Shown here one piece after another: positions 1 through 8,810 of a stretch of DNA of 63,782 nucleotides. A program made the translations under genes and the position numbers. Source of the stretch: an uncultured Woeseia sp. (GTDB lineage Bacteria; Pseudomonadota; Gammaproteobacteria; Steroidobacterales; Woeseiaceae); the NCBI GenBank assembly GCA_913031125.1, contig CAJWFK010000016.1, positions 1 to 63,782 on the forward strand, read 5' to 3'. The notes under the pieces were generated by a model. It was not told where the DNA came from, did not search any database, and was given only the letters and a program-made list of their open reading frames with translations. How positions within the stretch are numbered: position 1 is the first letter of the stretch; the number at the start of each line of letters is the position of its first letter.

Positions 1-9
1 AAGTATTCG

Positions 10-945
10 CTAACCCACATCGTCGATAAGGATCTTCCATTGATCGGCGTCAGAGCGTTGCCAATATAATCGTTTGGTTGTAATTTTAGGTAGCCCCTCT
101 ATCGAGGCTAATACCTGTGTAAAACGACTTAGGTATAAATCAGGTTCTTCTGGATGAGCAACCAACATGACATCTTCCAATATTACTGATTCAAAACGCT
201 TATTATCAAAGCTTTCCCTAGTTGACGACAACCATTCCTCGCGCCCCATCCCAAAATGATGGGAATCAGCTGAATACAAGGAAAGATATTTAGCAATATC
301 CCCCTGTTCCAAACTTTCACGCCACATATCAAGCATAGCCCGAAATTCTTGCCTCAGCTCCTTAACATTTGACGGTGCGACCCAATCAATTTCTCTAGCA
401 ACAATGACCGGCGTAAGAAGTGGCTTTAGTTCACCAGCAAGTTTCACAATTTCTTCGTTAGGGAGCGCAAGACACCCGTCTGTATCTCGTGCCGGACGAT
501 TTGGATTATCAGGGTCAACTCCATGCAGCCAAATGCCATAACCTGTGCGCTGGTTAAAGCGATCCCATGCATTAGGATAATCGAGTGGGAATGCAGCAGC
601 ACCATATTTTGCATGCAACTTGGATGTATCAAGGCTCTCTGTGATGAAATAAATTCCAAGGGGCGTACGTTTATCCCAGGCCTTTTCTTTGCCAGGGCCA
701 TTTAAACCAATAGACATATACCGCTGGTCTACCTCTAAAACATCACCATCGTCACTTGCAAAACGATGCATAGTGGCTGTCTCCGTTTCAGCTATCAGAA
801 TACTTTTAACGGCTTCGGGAATTTCCAAAAGGTAAGCGGGCATTCTGTGTATAGTTGGCATGGCCGATGCAGAGTCATTCGCGACAGCTATCGGTGCCTG
901 AAGCAACATAATGCTAACAAGCAAAAAAATGCTTATCTGTTTCAT
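10..945 (-). CDS. L,D-transpeptidase (YkuD type) with C-terminal NTF2-like domain
   Basis: Periplasmic enzyme expected to form L,D cross-links in peptidoglycan or attach proteins to it. The N-terminus is a clear Sec signal peptide (hydrophobic core ISIFLLVSIMLLQ, cleavage near AVA-N). The middle carries the YkuD catalytic signature, HG followed about 18 residues later by DTDGCLALPN, whose Cys is the nucleophile. The last ~110 residues look like an SnoaL/NTF2-like domain, a combination seen in gammaproteobacterial YkuD proteins. I chose ATG at 945; the GTG at 969 would add eight charged residues ahead of the signal peptide. It appears monocistronic and unrelated to the amine genes next door. 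The function is well supported; the substrate is unknown. Confidence 0.85.
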   Translation of the reverse strand: MKQISIFLLVSIMLLQAPIAVANDSASAMPTIHRMPAYLLEIPEAVKSILIAETETATMHRFASDDGDVLEVDQRYMSIGLNGPGKEKAWDKRTPLGIYFITESLDTSKLHAKYGAAAFPLDYPNAWDRFNQRTGYGIWLHGVDPDNPNRPARDTDGCLALPNEEIVKLAGELKPLLTPVIVAREIDWVAPSNVKELRQEFRAMLDMWRESLEQGDIAKYLSLYSADSHHFGMGREEWLSSTRESFDNKRFESVILEDVMLVAHPEEPDLYLSRFTQVLASIEGLPKITTKRLYWQRSDADQWKILIDDVG

Positions 946-1049
946 ACCCCTAATTGCCTCTCGTAACACGATAAAAAAACAAGCACGGCGTCATCTGCGC
1001 TAACAGCAAGATTAATGGCACATTCTAAAAAATATATCAAACACGCAAA

Positions 1050-1076
1050 CAGATCTGGACCTTAACAAAAGATCTG
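1050..1076. repeat. Inverted repeat CAGATCT, 13-nt loop, after the GcvT gene
   Basis: Seven-base perfect arms (1050-1056 and 1070-1076) lie 42 nt past the stop of the minus-strand gene ending at 1118. A T-rich stretch follows further along the minus strand, so it might end the 6.8-1.1 kb operon, but the stem is AT-rich and short. Weak evidence. Confidence 0.25.
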
Positions 1077-1117
1077 CATGAGATTTCAAGTCTTACAGCG
1101 CACCCGTTTTTAATTGG

Positions 1118-2311
1118 TTAGTTAGATGCTGGTGGTGTAACACGTTTGCGAGGTGGATCCCAAAAAGGCTTGCTAACCACCGTTGCCTGAGCCATCACCC
1201 GAGACCAATGCATTTCAAGTTGATAATAGATTTCAACATACAACTTATCACCAACCTTACCGTGTGGTGTTCGGACCGTTCCCAAGGCAATGTTTTGTTT
1301 ACAAACAGGTGACCATGCAGCAGAAGTGATGAAACCAATATTCTCACCACCTTTCTTATTATCGTATATATAAGAATGATGTGCTTCTTTGTTTCCCTCT
1401 ATATCAAGCTTAACCAAACGCCAAGTAGAGCCGCGCTTTTTCTCTTCAATCAAAGCCCGGCGACCATTAAAATTAGGCTTCTCGAAATCCACTAACCACC
1501 CTAAACCCAACTCCAGGGGGGAGCGCGATCTTCCTGAACGAACCGTAACATTAGCCGGGAGGAAATCGATATAAGCAGCAATAAAGCCGGCTTCAATTCG
1601 AGCTAGCTCAAGTGCATGGGTTCCTATGGCCCTGATGTGGTGTAGTTTTCCGGCCTCAAAAAGTGTATCCCACAGATGCAGCGCTGAATCAGGACTAATC
1701 CACAATTCATATCCCAAATCTCCAGTAAATCCGGTACGGGAAATCATTAACTCGGCCCCGTGGAAATTGAGGGCCATAAGATCAAAAGGCTTTAATGTTT
1801 CGACACCATGTAATCCCATATTTTTCAATATGCTGAATGAAGTGGGTCCCTGTACAGCAAGGCCACAAATGTCTTCGGTCTCGTCGATAATTCTGACATC
1901 CATACCTATTGCCGCAGCCTGAAGCCAAGACATGTGGCGTTCCTGAGAACATAGCCGGTACTCGCCCTCATTGAGATGAAAAATCGTGCCATCGTCTATC
2001 ACCTGCCCTTCATCGTCACACCAAACAGCATACGCAACACGCCCAGGTTTAATTTTGGTCATATCCCGAGTAACTAGCCGATTCAAATAATCTAAAGCAT
2101 CTGGACCAGTGATACGGTATTTAGTCATTGGTGTCAGATCAAAAACTCCCGCACTATTACGCTGTGCGAAATATTCCAGGTCCATCTCCCAAAATCCATC
2201 GGCACTGCGATAACCTTTCCATTCATGCCATTGATTGAGCCTGTCCAGCTCTGCCTGACGCGGATAAAATGGTGATTTTCTTCGATCTAGTTGGACCTCT
2301 GTTTTACTCAT
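1118..2311 (-). CDS. GcvT-family aminomethyltransferase (folate-dependent demethylase-like)
   Basis: 397 residues with the GcvT fold signature: an N-terminal segment ending in GVFDLTPMTKYRITGPDA, then DEGQVIDDGTIFHL, AVQGP, and a central SRTGFTGDLGYELW. Family members bind tetrahydrofolate and accept a methyl or methylene group from an amine or sulfonium substrate. It is longer than glycine-cleavage GcvT (~365) and no GcvH, GcvP or lipoate gene lies nearby, so a stand-alone demethylase of a methylated amine is more likely than glycine cleavage. It is the last gene of a four-gene minus operon, 2 nt after the FAD oxidoreductase upstream. The exact substrate cannot be read from sequence. Confidence 0.8.
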   Translation of the reverse strand: MSKTEVQLDRRKSPFYPRQAELDRLNQWHEWKGYRSADGFWEMDLEYFAQRNSAGVFDLTPMTKYRITGPDALDYLNRLVTRDMTKIKPGRVAYAVWCDDEGQVIDDGTIFHLNEGEYRLCSQERHMSWLQAAAIGMDVRIIDETEDICGLAVQGPTSFSILKNMGLHGVETLKPFDLMALNFHGAELMISRTGFTGDLGYELWISPDSALHLWDTLFEAGKLHHIRAIGTHALELARIEAGFIAAYIDFLPANVTVRSGRSRSPLELGLGWLVDFEKPNFNGRRALIEEKKRGSTWRLVKLDIEGNKEAHHSYIYDNKKGGENIGFITSAAWSPVCKQNIALGTVRTPHGKVGDKLYVEIYYQLEMHWSRVMAQATVVSKPFWDPPRKRVTPPASN

Positions 2312-2313
2312 GC

Positions 2314-3855
2314 CTATTTCTCCGCTTTCAGAATTGCTCGAGCTGCATTTCGGCCTGCCGCACCACTAACACCCCCACCAGGGTGAGCCCCAGCACCGCA
2401 CAGATAAAGCCCGTCAACTGGCATCGCATACTGCTGCGCGCCACCAACAGGGCGAGTAAAAAGGAACTGGTCCAACGCAAGCTCCCCATGATGCCAATGG
2501 CCTCCAGTCATATGCAGCTGTTTTTCAAAATCCGCTGACGTTAACAATTCAGAAGCGAGGACGCATGACTCTATATTGGGCATAAATTCGCTTAAAGTTC
2601 CCATCACCACTTGTAAAAAATCGCTCTTAGAATCTTCCGTCCAGCCTCCACGCAATTTGCTTGGCGCATACTGCACAATTGCTGACATAACGTGTTTACC
2701 AGGCGGGGCCATGCTTTTATCCGAAACACTTGGGAAGCTAATCTCGAGTATTGGTTTGACAGAGCTCTCTCCATATTTGGCGTAATTGAACGCTCGCTCC
2801 ACATAGCCCTCATCTGGCGCTATGACAAAACGATTTGCATATTCGTGGTCCTCAATTCCTTCTATCTTGGGTAACCTATCGAGAGCTAAGTGCAATTTAG
2901 CAGCGTTGCCGTTAGAACGAATATGATGAATTCTTCTGGTAAACCCAGTCTCAACATTTTTTACTCCAACAAGACACATAATTGTCGATTTTGGATCGGC
3001 ATTTGACACAACAAGTGGAGCTGAAAAGGTTTCTCCCGAATTGGTCTCAACCCCACCTACTCTCCCACCATCTATTACAATCTTTTTTACCGGCATTCCG
3101 GTGCGGATGACCACACCATAATGTCGTGCTGACTTGGCTAGTAGCTCGCTAACAGCGCCCATACCACCAACCGGCTGGCTAATCTGTCCCTTAGCGCCAG
3201 CAAGTCGGTACAGGTAGGTCAAAACTGTGTTTGGGGAACGTGGCCCCAAGTGCGTCCCGAGTACAGCATCTAAACTTATTGCTCCCCGTAGCTTAGGACT
3301 TGCAAATCTCTCAACCACTTCGTCACGAATATTCATACCTATTAAACGCAATAGTTCTTGCATTTCGGTACGGCCCAAACGGCGAATATCAAAACCTAAC
3401 TGAACCAGCGTCAGCATATCCGACCTACTCGCATCCTTGGCAAGCCTCGGGGGAGTTTTATTCAAAAACGTATTAAAGAGGTCTGCAAAGCGCGTCATCC
3501 TCTTGTGAAAAGCTCTATAGCTCCCAGCATCCTCCTCGCTTACACCAGCCACCCGGTCATTTTGTATTCGTAAATGCTGTCCTTCCGCTGATAACGCTAC
3601 TGTGGCCATATTTTCTGCCGCCACATCCAACTTCAATCCTAGCTCCTTTTTTACCGCAGGTTGCAACTGATAGAGTAGATGTGCACAAGCAGAAACAGAA
3701 TAACCTTCCGTGAATTCGCGTGTTATAGCCGCGCCACCGACCTGATCGTTTGCTTCAACCACCAATACTTTTCTGCCAGCGCGTCCCAGCATAGCTGCAC
3801 ACACTAAACCATTGTGGCCCGCACCAATAATAATGGCATCATAATTATCACTCAT
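2314..3855 (-). CDS. FAD-dependent amine-oxidase/phytoene-dehydrogenase-like oxidoreductase (second of a pair)
   Basis: 513 residues. The N-terminal dinucleotide-binding motif IIIGAGHNGLVCAAML is followed by an acidic VVEAND and VGGAA; the C-terminus has the second FAD motif LYLCGAGAHPGGGVSGAAG. This is the CrtI/PYROXD2-like group, which in bacteria includes many uncharacterised oxidases. No carotenoid genes are present, so phytoene desaturation is unlikely. The start codon overlaps the stop of its upstream paralogue by one base (TGATG), which implies translational coupling. The two FAD proteins are clearly homologous to each other yet divergent, suggesting either two subunits of one enzyme or two sequential oxidations. 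Confidence 0.8.
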   Translation of the reverse strand: MSDNYDAIIIGAGHNGLVCAAMLGRAGRKVLVVEANDQVGGAAITREFTEGYSVSACAHLLYQLQPAVKKELGLKLDVAAENMATVALSAEGQHLRIQNDRVAGVSEEDAGSYRAFHKRMTRFADLFNTFLNKTPPRLAKDASRSDMLTLVQLGFDIRRLGRTEMQELLRLIGMNIRDEVVERFASPKLRGAISLDAVLGTHLGPRSPNTVLTYLYRLAGAKGQISQPVGGMGAVSELLAKSARHYGVVIRTGMPVKKIVIDGGRVGGVETNSGETFSAPLVVSNADPKSTIMCLVGVKNVETGFTRRIHHIRSNGNAAKLHLALDRLPKIEGIEDHEYANRFVIAPDEGYVERAFNYAKYGESSVKPILEISFPSVSDKSMAPPGKHVMSAIVQYAPSKLRGGWTEDSKSDFLQVVMGTLSEFMPNIESCVLASELLTSADFEKQLHMTGGHWHHGELALDQFLFTRPVGGAQQYAMPVDGLYLCGAGAHPGGGVSGAAGRNAARAILKAEK

Positions 3856-5471
3856 CAGTCGTCACCAAAATTGACCGGTGTAATATCCGGACGCCGTAAA
3901 TCAAAAAGAATCTCCCGAGCAGCATTACAACCCGGTGCTGCCATAATCCCGCCACCTGGATGAGTACTTGAACCACACATATACAAGCCACCTACGGGAC
4001 CGCGGTACTGGGCATAGCCTGGTATGGGCCGGTTGAACAACAACTGATCCATAGTCAGCTCACCATGGAAAATGTTGCCCTCAGTTATACCGATTTCGTC
4101 TTCAATGACAGCAGGTGTCCTAATCTCAACATGTTCAATGAGACTCTTAAAATCTGGGCTGTATTCACCAATTTGATCAATCACTGTTTGACCAAACTGT
4201 TGACGCTCTTCTTCGGTCCAATCACGCCCCTCTATCTGAGCTGGGCAATACTGCACAAAGCAACTCACAAAGTGTTTTCCAGGCGGTGCCATCGTAGGAT
4301 CAGATACTGTTGGTATGGTCATATCAACATAAGGATCTTTTGACCACGTACCTTCCTTCCAGTCATCGTAAGCACGCTCCATTCGCTCCATAGAATCAAT
4401 AAAGTGCATATCCCCATCAAGTAGGGGGCTATCTTTGGGCAGAGCCGGAAAAGTAGGCATGCCCCCAAGAGCAATATTGACTTTCCCTGACGAACCTCGA
4501 ATTTTGAAGTTTTTTACTCGATTATAAAATTCTTCAGTGAGGTCATTTTTATCCATACAACGCAGGAAGGTATTCTTTACATCCATGTTCGAGACAACAA
4601 CCTTAGCGTTTATTTCTTCGCCGCTACTCAGCGCAACGCCCTGAACCTTCCCGTTCTTAACAAGAATTTGCTCAACACCCGCTTCTGTTCTTAGCTCACC
4701 TCCATAAGATCGGAAAGACTTTGCTAATGCTTGTGCGACAGCACCTGTGCCCCCCCGAGCGAACCCCCAAGCACCCATATTTCCATCGACCTCACCCATA
4801 TAGTGATGTAACAAAACGTAAGCCGTACCTGGCGAGTGAATACCTAATGCCGTACCAATAATGCCGCTACCGGATAACGCGCATTTGATTACATCAGTTT
4901 CAAAATACTCATCCAAGTATTCAGCAACACTCATCGTCCAAAATCGAATCGTGTCATACATGCGTTGCTCACCCATGTCGAAAAATTTCGCTCCAAGATA
5001 GGCGAGTTCTCGGAGATCACGCGGCTTGAATGAAGCTGGATCAGGAGGCGTACGCAACAGAAATTCACGGATGAATCGACATTGCCGCATTGTATCCGCA
5101 GAATATCGCTCATAAGCATCTGCATCAGCACGGGAAAAGCGCGCGTACTCACGCCAGTGAACTTCCGGATCTGGATAACTACCGAGATAATCACCATTCT
5201 CCATAAACACAGTTCCGCCACCATATGGTGTAACTTGGAGACCATGACGCGCTAACTCCAGATCACGGTATATTTCAGGCCGCAACAAGCTAACGACATA
5301 TGAACAATTCGAGTAGAACCAATCCTTGTAAAGATTACGGCTGACAGTTGCACCGCCAATGTAGTCATTTTTCTCAATGCAGACTACATTTAGTCCAGAT
5401 TTCGCTAGGTAAGCCGCATTTGTCAAGCCATTATGGCCAGCACCAATGACAATGGCATCATAAGTTTTCAT
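3855..5471 (-). CDS. FAD-dependent amine-oxidase/phytoene-dehydrogenase-like oxidoreductase (first of a pair)
   Basis: 538 residues from the ATG at 5471 (an upstream in-frame GTG at 5489 sits inside the preceding gene and is less likely). N-terminal FAD motif IVIGAGHNGLTNAAYL, then CIEKNDYIGGATV; C-terminal GGLYMCGSSTHPGGGIMAAPG. It has the same family and architecture as the next gene. The ATG overlaps the TAA of the aminotransferase by one base, so the operon is coupled at three consecutive junctions. Expected to be cytoplasmic, as there is no signal peptide. Substrate unknown; context (GcvT, aminotransferase, BetI-like regulator) suggests an N-methylated or otherwise aminated compound. Confidence 0.8.
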   Translation of the reverse strand: MKTYDAIVIGAGHNGLTNAAYLAKSGLNVVCIEKNDYIGGATVSRNLYKDWFYSNCSYVVSLLRPEIYRDLELARHGLQVTPYGGGTVFMENGDYLGSYPDPEVHWREYARFSRADADAYERYSADTMRQCRFIREFLLRTPPDPASFKPRDLRELAYLGAKFFDMGEQRMYDTIRFWTMSVAEYLDEYFETDVIKCALSGSGIIGTALGIHSPGTAYVLLHHYMGEVDGNMGAWGFARGGTGAVAQALAKSFRSYGGELRTEAGVEQILVKNGKVQGVALSSGEEINAKVVVSNMDVKNTFLRCMDKNDLTEEFYNRVKNFKIRGSSGKVNIALGGMPTFPALPKDSPLLDGDMHFIDSMERMERAYDDWKEGTWSKDPYVDMTIPTVSDPTMAPPGKHFVSCFVQYCPAQIEGRDWTEEERQQFGQTVIDQIGEYSPDFKSLIEHVEIRTPAVIEDEIGITEGNIFHGELTMDQLLFNRPIPGYAQYRGPVGGLYMCGSSTHPGGGIMAAPGCNAAREILFDLRRPDITPVNFGDD

Positions 5472-6817
5472 TACTCTATAGCACCCCATTTCCTATGGGT
5501 CGTCTGGCCCGCAGATATTTTTTTAATTGTAACGTCCACGGCGCGCTCAAATCTGTCTAAAGTATCTTCCAAACATTGCGAATCATGTGCCTCACACATG
5601 AACCATGGCTCCCTCGAATCAGGTTCTACGATAATACCAAGCGCATGTAGCTCCGGTGCCAATGTATCGTAAAATTGATAGTCAGTATTCACCCAGTCAC
5701 GGTAGTCCTTAGGGGCATCTTCACTAAAGAATAATCCCATAAGGGAAGGATGTCCGACAAAGGTATGGGGAATACTCCTGGCCGTAAGAATCTGACTAAG
5801 TCCCTGTTGCAAATCTGAGCCATATTTTTCAATCGATGCCAGAGCATCGGTTTCTTCTAGGATTTCCAACGTCTTGTTCGCTGCAGCTAAAGACACTGAA
5901 TGGGCAGTATAAGTGCCTCCATGAACAACCCCATCTCCTATACAGCGCATAATCTCCTCGCGACCTGCCACTGCAGAAATTGGGTAGCCGTTACCAATTG
6001 CTTTAGCGAAGGTAGAAATATCAGCTTCAACACCGAGAAGCTCCTGAGCTCCCCCCTTGGCAACACGAAAACCCGTCTTCACTTCATCCACAATCATCAG
6101 AACATTATATTTGTCGCATAAAGATCGAACATCCTCGAGATATTGCTGTTCTGCAGTGAGGCTACAGCAATTACCCATAATTGCTTCTATCAGAAATGCG
6201 CCTATATCCTCATGATGCTTCTTAAGTACATCCTCAGCAGCATTCGCATCATTCAATGGCACACAATGGAACAATGGCTTAATTATGTTAGGTATACCTT
6301 CTCCATATGGGAGCACCTTTGGTGCGCCATCAGCAGGAACCCAATCCTCTACATCCGTGTACCACAATACTTCGTTGAATACGCCGTGGTAAGCTCCTTC
6401 GAGAATCATGTGCCCATCCTTACCGGTGTGTGCGCGTGCGATCCTGAGCGCGGCCATTACTGCTTCCGTACCTGAGTTTGAGAACCTCACAAGTTCCGCT
6501 GTTGGCACCATCCTGCTGATCCGTGATGCCACTTCATACTCCATTTCTGTCGAAAGAGCGAAAACGCCGCCCGTTTGCATTCCCGCTATAGCAGCCTGAT
6601 CTACACGCTCATCTGCGTAGCCAAGAATTGCGGGTCCGTATCCGAGTCGATAGTCGATGTACTCATTATCATCTATGTCCCAAATGCGGCCGCCCTTACC
6701 ACTTTTGATATATATTGTTTTGTCGTCACCCCAATAACGGAAATTAGAGGCAACGCCGAGTGGCAGTTTGTTTACTGCTTTACGAAAATGTCGATTGGAT
6801 TTTTCGAGGGAACGCAT
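5471..6817 (-). CDS. Class III PLP aminotransferase, glutamate-1-semialdehyde-aminomutase-like
   Basis: 448 residues with class III hallmarks: SNSGTEA at 113-119 for phosphate binding, MIVDEVKTGFR at 241-251 carrying the pyridine-binding Asp244, and the PLP lysine K272 in STFAKAIGNGYP. The closest recognisable relatives are HemL-like aminomutases/aminotransferases, but true HemL is a housekeeping gene and this copy opens a catabolic operon. It probably transaminates or shifts an amino group of the operon's substrate. A GGAG four bases before the ATG supports the start. The gene is first in the operon and its promoter lies in the 132-nt gap that contains the 6873-6908 palindrome, so it is likely controlled by the divergent TetR regulator. 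Confidence 0.82.
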   Translation of the reverse strand: MRSLEKSNRHFRKAVNKLPLGVASNFRYWGDDKTIYIKSGKGGRIWDIDDNEYIDYRLGYGPAILGYADERVDQAAIAGMQTGGVFALSTEMEYEVASRISRMVPTAELVRFSNSGTEAVMAALRIARAHTGKDGHMILEGAYHGVFNEVLWYTDVEDWVPADGAPKVLPYGEGIPNIIKPLFHCVPLNDANAAEDVLKKHHEDIGAFLIEAIMGNCCSLTAEQQYLEDVRSLCDKYNVLMIVDEVKTGFRVAKGGAQELLGVEADISTFAKAIGNGYPISAVAGREEIMRCIGDGVVHGGTYTAHSVSLAAANKTLEILEETDALASIEKYGSDLQQGLSQILTARSIPHTFVGHPSLMGLFFSEDAPKDYRDWVNTDYQFYDTLAPELHALGIIVEPDSREPWFMCEAHDSQCLEDTLDRFERAVDVTIKKISAGQTTHRKWGAIE

Positions 6818-6872
6818 AAATGCTCCATCACAACTACTATGGGCCTAGGGTCTCATGAAGGAGGTTGCTTGT

Positions 6873-6908
6873 CCATAAAAATGAATGAATACTCATTCAT
6901 TTTTATGG
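6873..6908. promoter_or_regulatory. Perfect 16-bp inverted repeat, candidate TetR/BetI-type operator
   Basis: Left arm 6873-6888 (CCATAAAAATGAATGA), spacer ATAC, right arm 6893-6908, an exact reverse complement. It sits between the divergent aminotransferase operon (start 6817) and the TetR gene. The inner TGAATGAATACTCATTCA portion resembles the TNAATNNNNATTNA style of many TetR-family operators. An AT-rich stretch at 6911-6925 provides a possible -10 for the regulator. Direct observation; the binding protein is inferred from adjacency. Confidence 0.8.
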
Positions 6909-6949
6909 TATTATTATATTATATAACAACAAGTTATGTATTAAATTCA

Positions 6950-7582
6950 TTGCTAAAAGAAGCTGAAAAAATTAACCTGAGAGCCTTATCGAAAGAGCGC
7001 CGAAGAGAGCAGTTAATCGAAGCTACAATCCAATGCCTCTCAAAGAAAGGTCTTAGTAGCACTACTCTCGCAGATGTTGCGAAGGAAGCCGGCCTATCCC
7101 AAGGCATAGTCAACCTCCACTTCAATTCAAAAGACAATCTGCTGGCTGATACCCTTCGTTTCCTTACAGACGAATACGACGAAAGGTTCATGAAGACCTT
7201 CTATGGCGCACCTGCAGATCCCGCAGACCAATTGCTAGCCTTGATGGAAATGGATTTAAAACCTCCTATTTGCGACCGAAGCAAGATAGCTGTTTGGTTT
7301 GCATTTTTTGGTGAAACTAAAGCCCAGCCTACTTATCGAAAAATATGTGCCTCCCGAGACCAAAAGTATGCGGAAATTTTAAAGAGCCTTGTGGAAAAAA
7401 TTGTTACTGACGGAAAATATATAGGTATCAACCCCGGAGTAATTTCCACTACATTATCATCGCTTACAGACGGCATGTGGCTGTCCTGTCTGATTAGTCC
7501 AAAATCTTTCAATCGGACAGAATCATTGCTTGCCATCCAAAGCTATCTTAGTTCAACGTTTCCAAACCACTATCCACGATGA
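6950..7582 (+). CDS. TetR-family transcriptional regulator, BetI-like
   Basis: About 210 residues. The N-terminal helix-turn-helix covers RREQLIEATIQCL through TLADVAKEAGLSQGIVNLHF, and the C-terminal half has the BetI-type ligand domain (IAVWFAFFGETKAQPTYRK matches the conserved WLAFWA region). BetI proteins repress choline/betaine genes. The start is uncertain: the frame is open upstream and contains TTG 6869 (after an AAGGAGG), ATG 6881, ATG 6905 and TTG 6950. Starting before 6950 would translate through the palindrome and add a hydrophobic stretch unlike the family, so I prefer TTG 6950, which lines up with the usual short N-terminus. It probably represses its own gene and the 6.8-1.1 kb operon. 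Confidence 0.82.
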   Translation: MLKEAEKINLRALSKERRREQLIEATIQCLSKKGLSSTTLADVAKEAGLSQGIVNLHFNSKDNLLADTLRFLTDEYDERFMKTFYGAPADPADQLLALMEMDLKPPICDRSKIAVWFAFFGETKAQPTYRKICASRDQKYAEILKSLVEKIVTDGKYIGINPGVISTTLSSLTDGMWLSCLISPKSFNRTESLLAIQSYLSSTFPNHYPR

Positions 7583-7589
7583 GAAAAAA

Positions 7590-8750
7590 TTGAATATCAC
7601 CCTGAATAAGAAAGCCATAGAGTGGCAAGAAAAAGCCCGGCAATATGCCGACGAATACCTTCAACCCCATGAGGTTGAAGCTGAACTCAATGAGGGGTTT
7701 CTGCCAAAAGAAGTAAATAGGCGAAATAAAGAACGCGCGATCGACTTAGGTTTCAGTGCTATCGACGTACCTATATCTCACGGCGGCTTGGAACTTTCCA
7801 TGGTCGAGCAGGTGGCTATCTGGGAGCAACTCGGTCGAGTTACTAACGCCCTGTCATGGTGTTTTCCCGAACCCCAACACTGGATGTTTGAAGCATGCTC
7901 CCAAAATCAGATTAACCGCTATGTTTTACCCATGATGTCAGGTGAGAGAAAGGATTGTTATGCCATAACAGAATCGGGACCGGGCTCGGACGTTGCCGGT
8001 ATCGAGGCGACCGCCCATAAAGAAAATGACCATTACGTTCTGAATGGCGAGAAATGGTATGTGACAAGCGCTAACTTGGCGGACTTCTTTTGGTTTCACG
8101 CTCGTCTCCCAGATGAGGACGATGAGGCTTTGTTTCTTGTGGATAAAGATATGGAAGGCATCGAAATGATTGCTAATCCACTATTTAGCCACACCTATGC
8201 AGCGCATCATCCTACTTTTAAATTTAGTAATGTCCATATTCCCAAGACCCAGCGGGTAGGACAGCCAGGTGATGGTATGGCCTATACCCATAGCTGGTTC
8301 CGCCATGAGCGACTAATGATTGCTGCAAGATCCTGCGGTGCAGCAGCGCGACTGATCGAAGAAGCTACAGCATTTGCAAGCGAGCGCATTGTCAATGGAG
8401 AACCACTAATAGAAAAGCAGGCTATCCAGTTCATGCTTGCTGATAGCGCAACCGAACTGTGGGCTTCAAGACTAATAACCTTTGAAGCTGCAGAAGCGAG
8501 CGACCGTGGCGATAATTTGAAGTCACTTCATAACCGTTGTTCAATGGCAAAGCTGTTTGTTTCGGAGGCAGCCAACCGAATCGCTGATAGAGCTGTTCAG
8601 ATATTCGGTGGCCGCGGCTATATGAGGGAGAATGTTGCCGAACGTTTCTACCGGGAACTTCGAGTGGATCGAATCTGGGAAGGCACAAGCGAAATCCAAC
8701 GACTAATAATAGCGAGAAACCTGATTAAACGTGGCCTGAACGAAATGTAA
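7590..8750 (+). CDS. Acyl-CoA dehydrogenase
   Basis: 386 residues from TTG 7590, giving an N-terminus that aligns with family members (helical segment ending PHEVEAE). Motifs: YAITESGPGSDVAG (FAD/substrate loop), GEKWYVTSAN, and the C-terminal QIFGGRGYMRE and RIWEGTSEIQR signatures. Cytoplasmic flavoenzyme that desaturates an acyl-CoA and passes electrons to ETF. It starts 7 nt after the TetR gene and is probably cotranscribed with it. No ATG occurs in frame until well inside the conserved region, hence the TTG choice, with GAG six bases upstream. The acyl chain is unknown; no CoA ligase lies beside it. Confidence 0.85.
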   Translation: MNITLNKKAIEWQEKARQYADEYLQPHEVEAELNEGFLPKEVNRRNKERAIDLGFSAIDVPISHGGLELSMVEQVAIWEQLGRVTNALSWCFPEPQHWMFEACSQNQINRYVLPMMSGERKDCYAITESGPGSDVAGIEATAHKENDHYVLNGEKWYVTSANLADFFWFHARLPDEDDEALFLVDKDMEGIEMIANPLFSHTYAAHHPTFKFSNVHIPKTQRVGQPGDGMAYTHSWFRHERLMIAARSCGAAARLIEEATAFASERIVNGEPLIEKQAIQFMLADSATELWASRLITFEAAEASDRGDNLKSLHNRCSMAKLFVSEAANRIADRAVQIFGGRGYMRENVAERFYRELRVDRIWEGTSEIQRLIIARNLIKRGLNEM

Positions 8751-8810
8751 CCGGCCGGGCTAAATGCGCCGCGACCATTAAGTAGCAACTTTTTAGGACT
8801 TCCGTATCAC

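Noticed and set aside
2314..5471. Carotenoid (phytoene) desaturases
   Set aside because: The family resemblance is real, but no phytoene synthase or other carotenoid gene is present and the operon context is amine metabolism.
6575..6949. N-terminal extension of the TetR regulator with a hydrophobic stretch that looks like a membrane helix
   Set aside because: It runs through the perfect palindrome and the aminotransferase gene region on the other strand; BetI relatives have no such extension.
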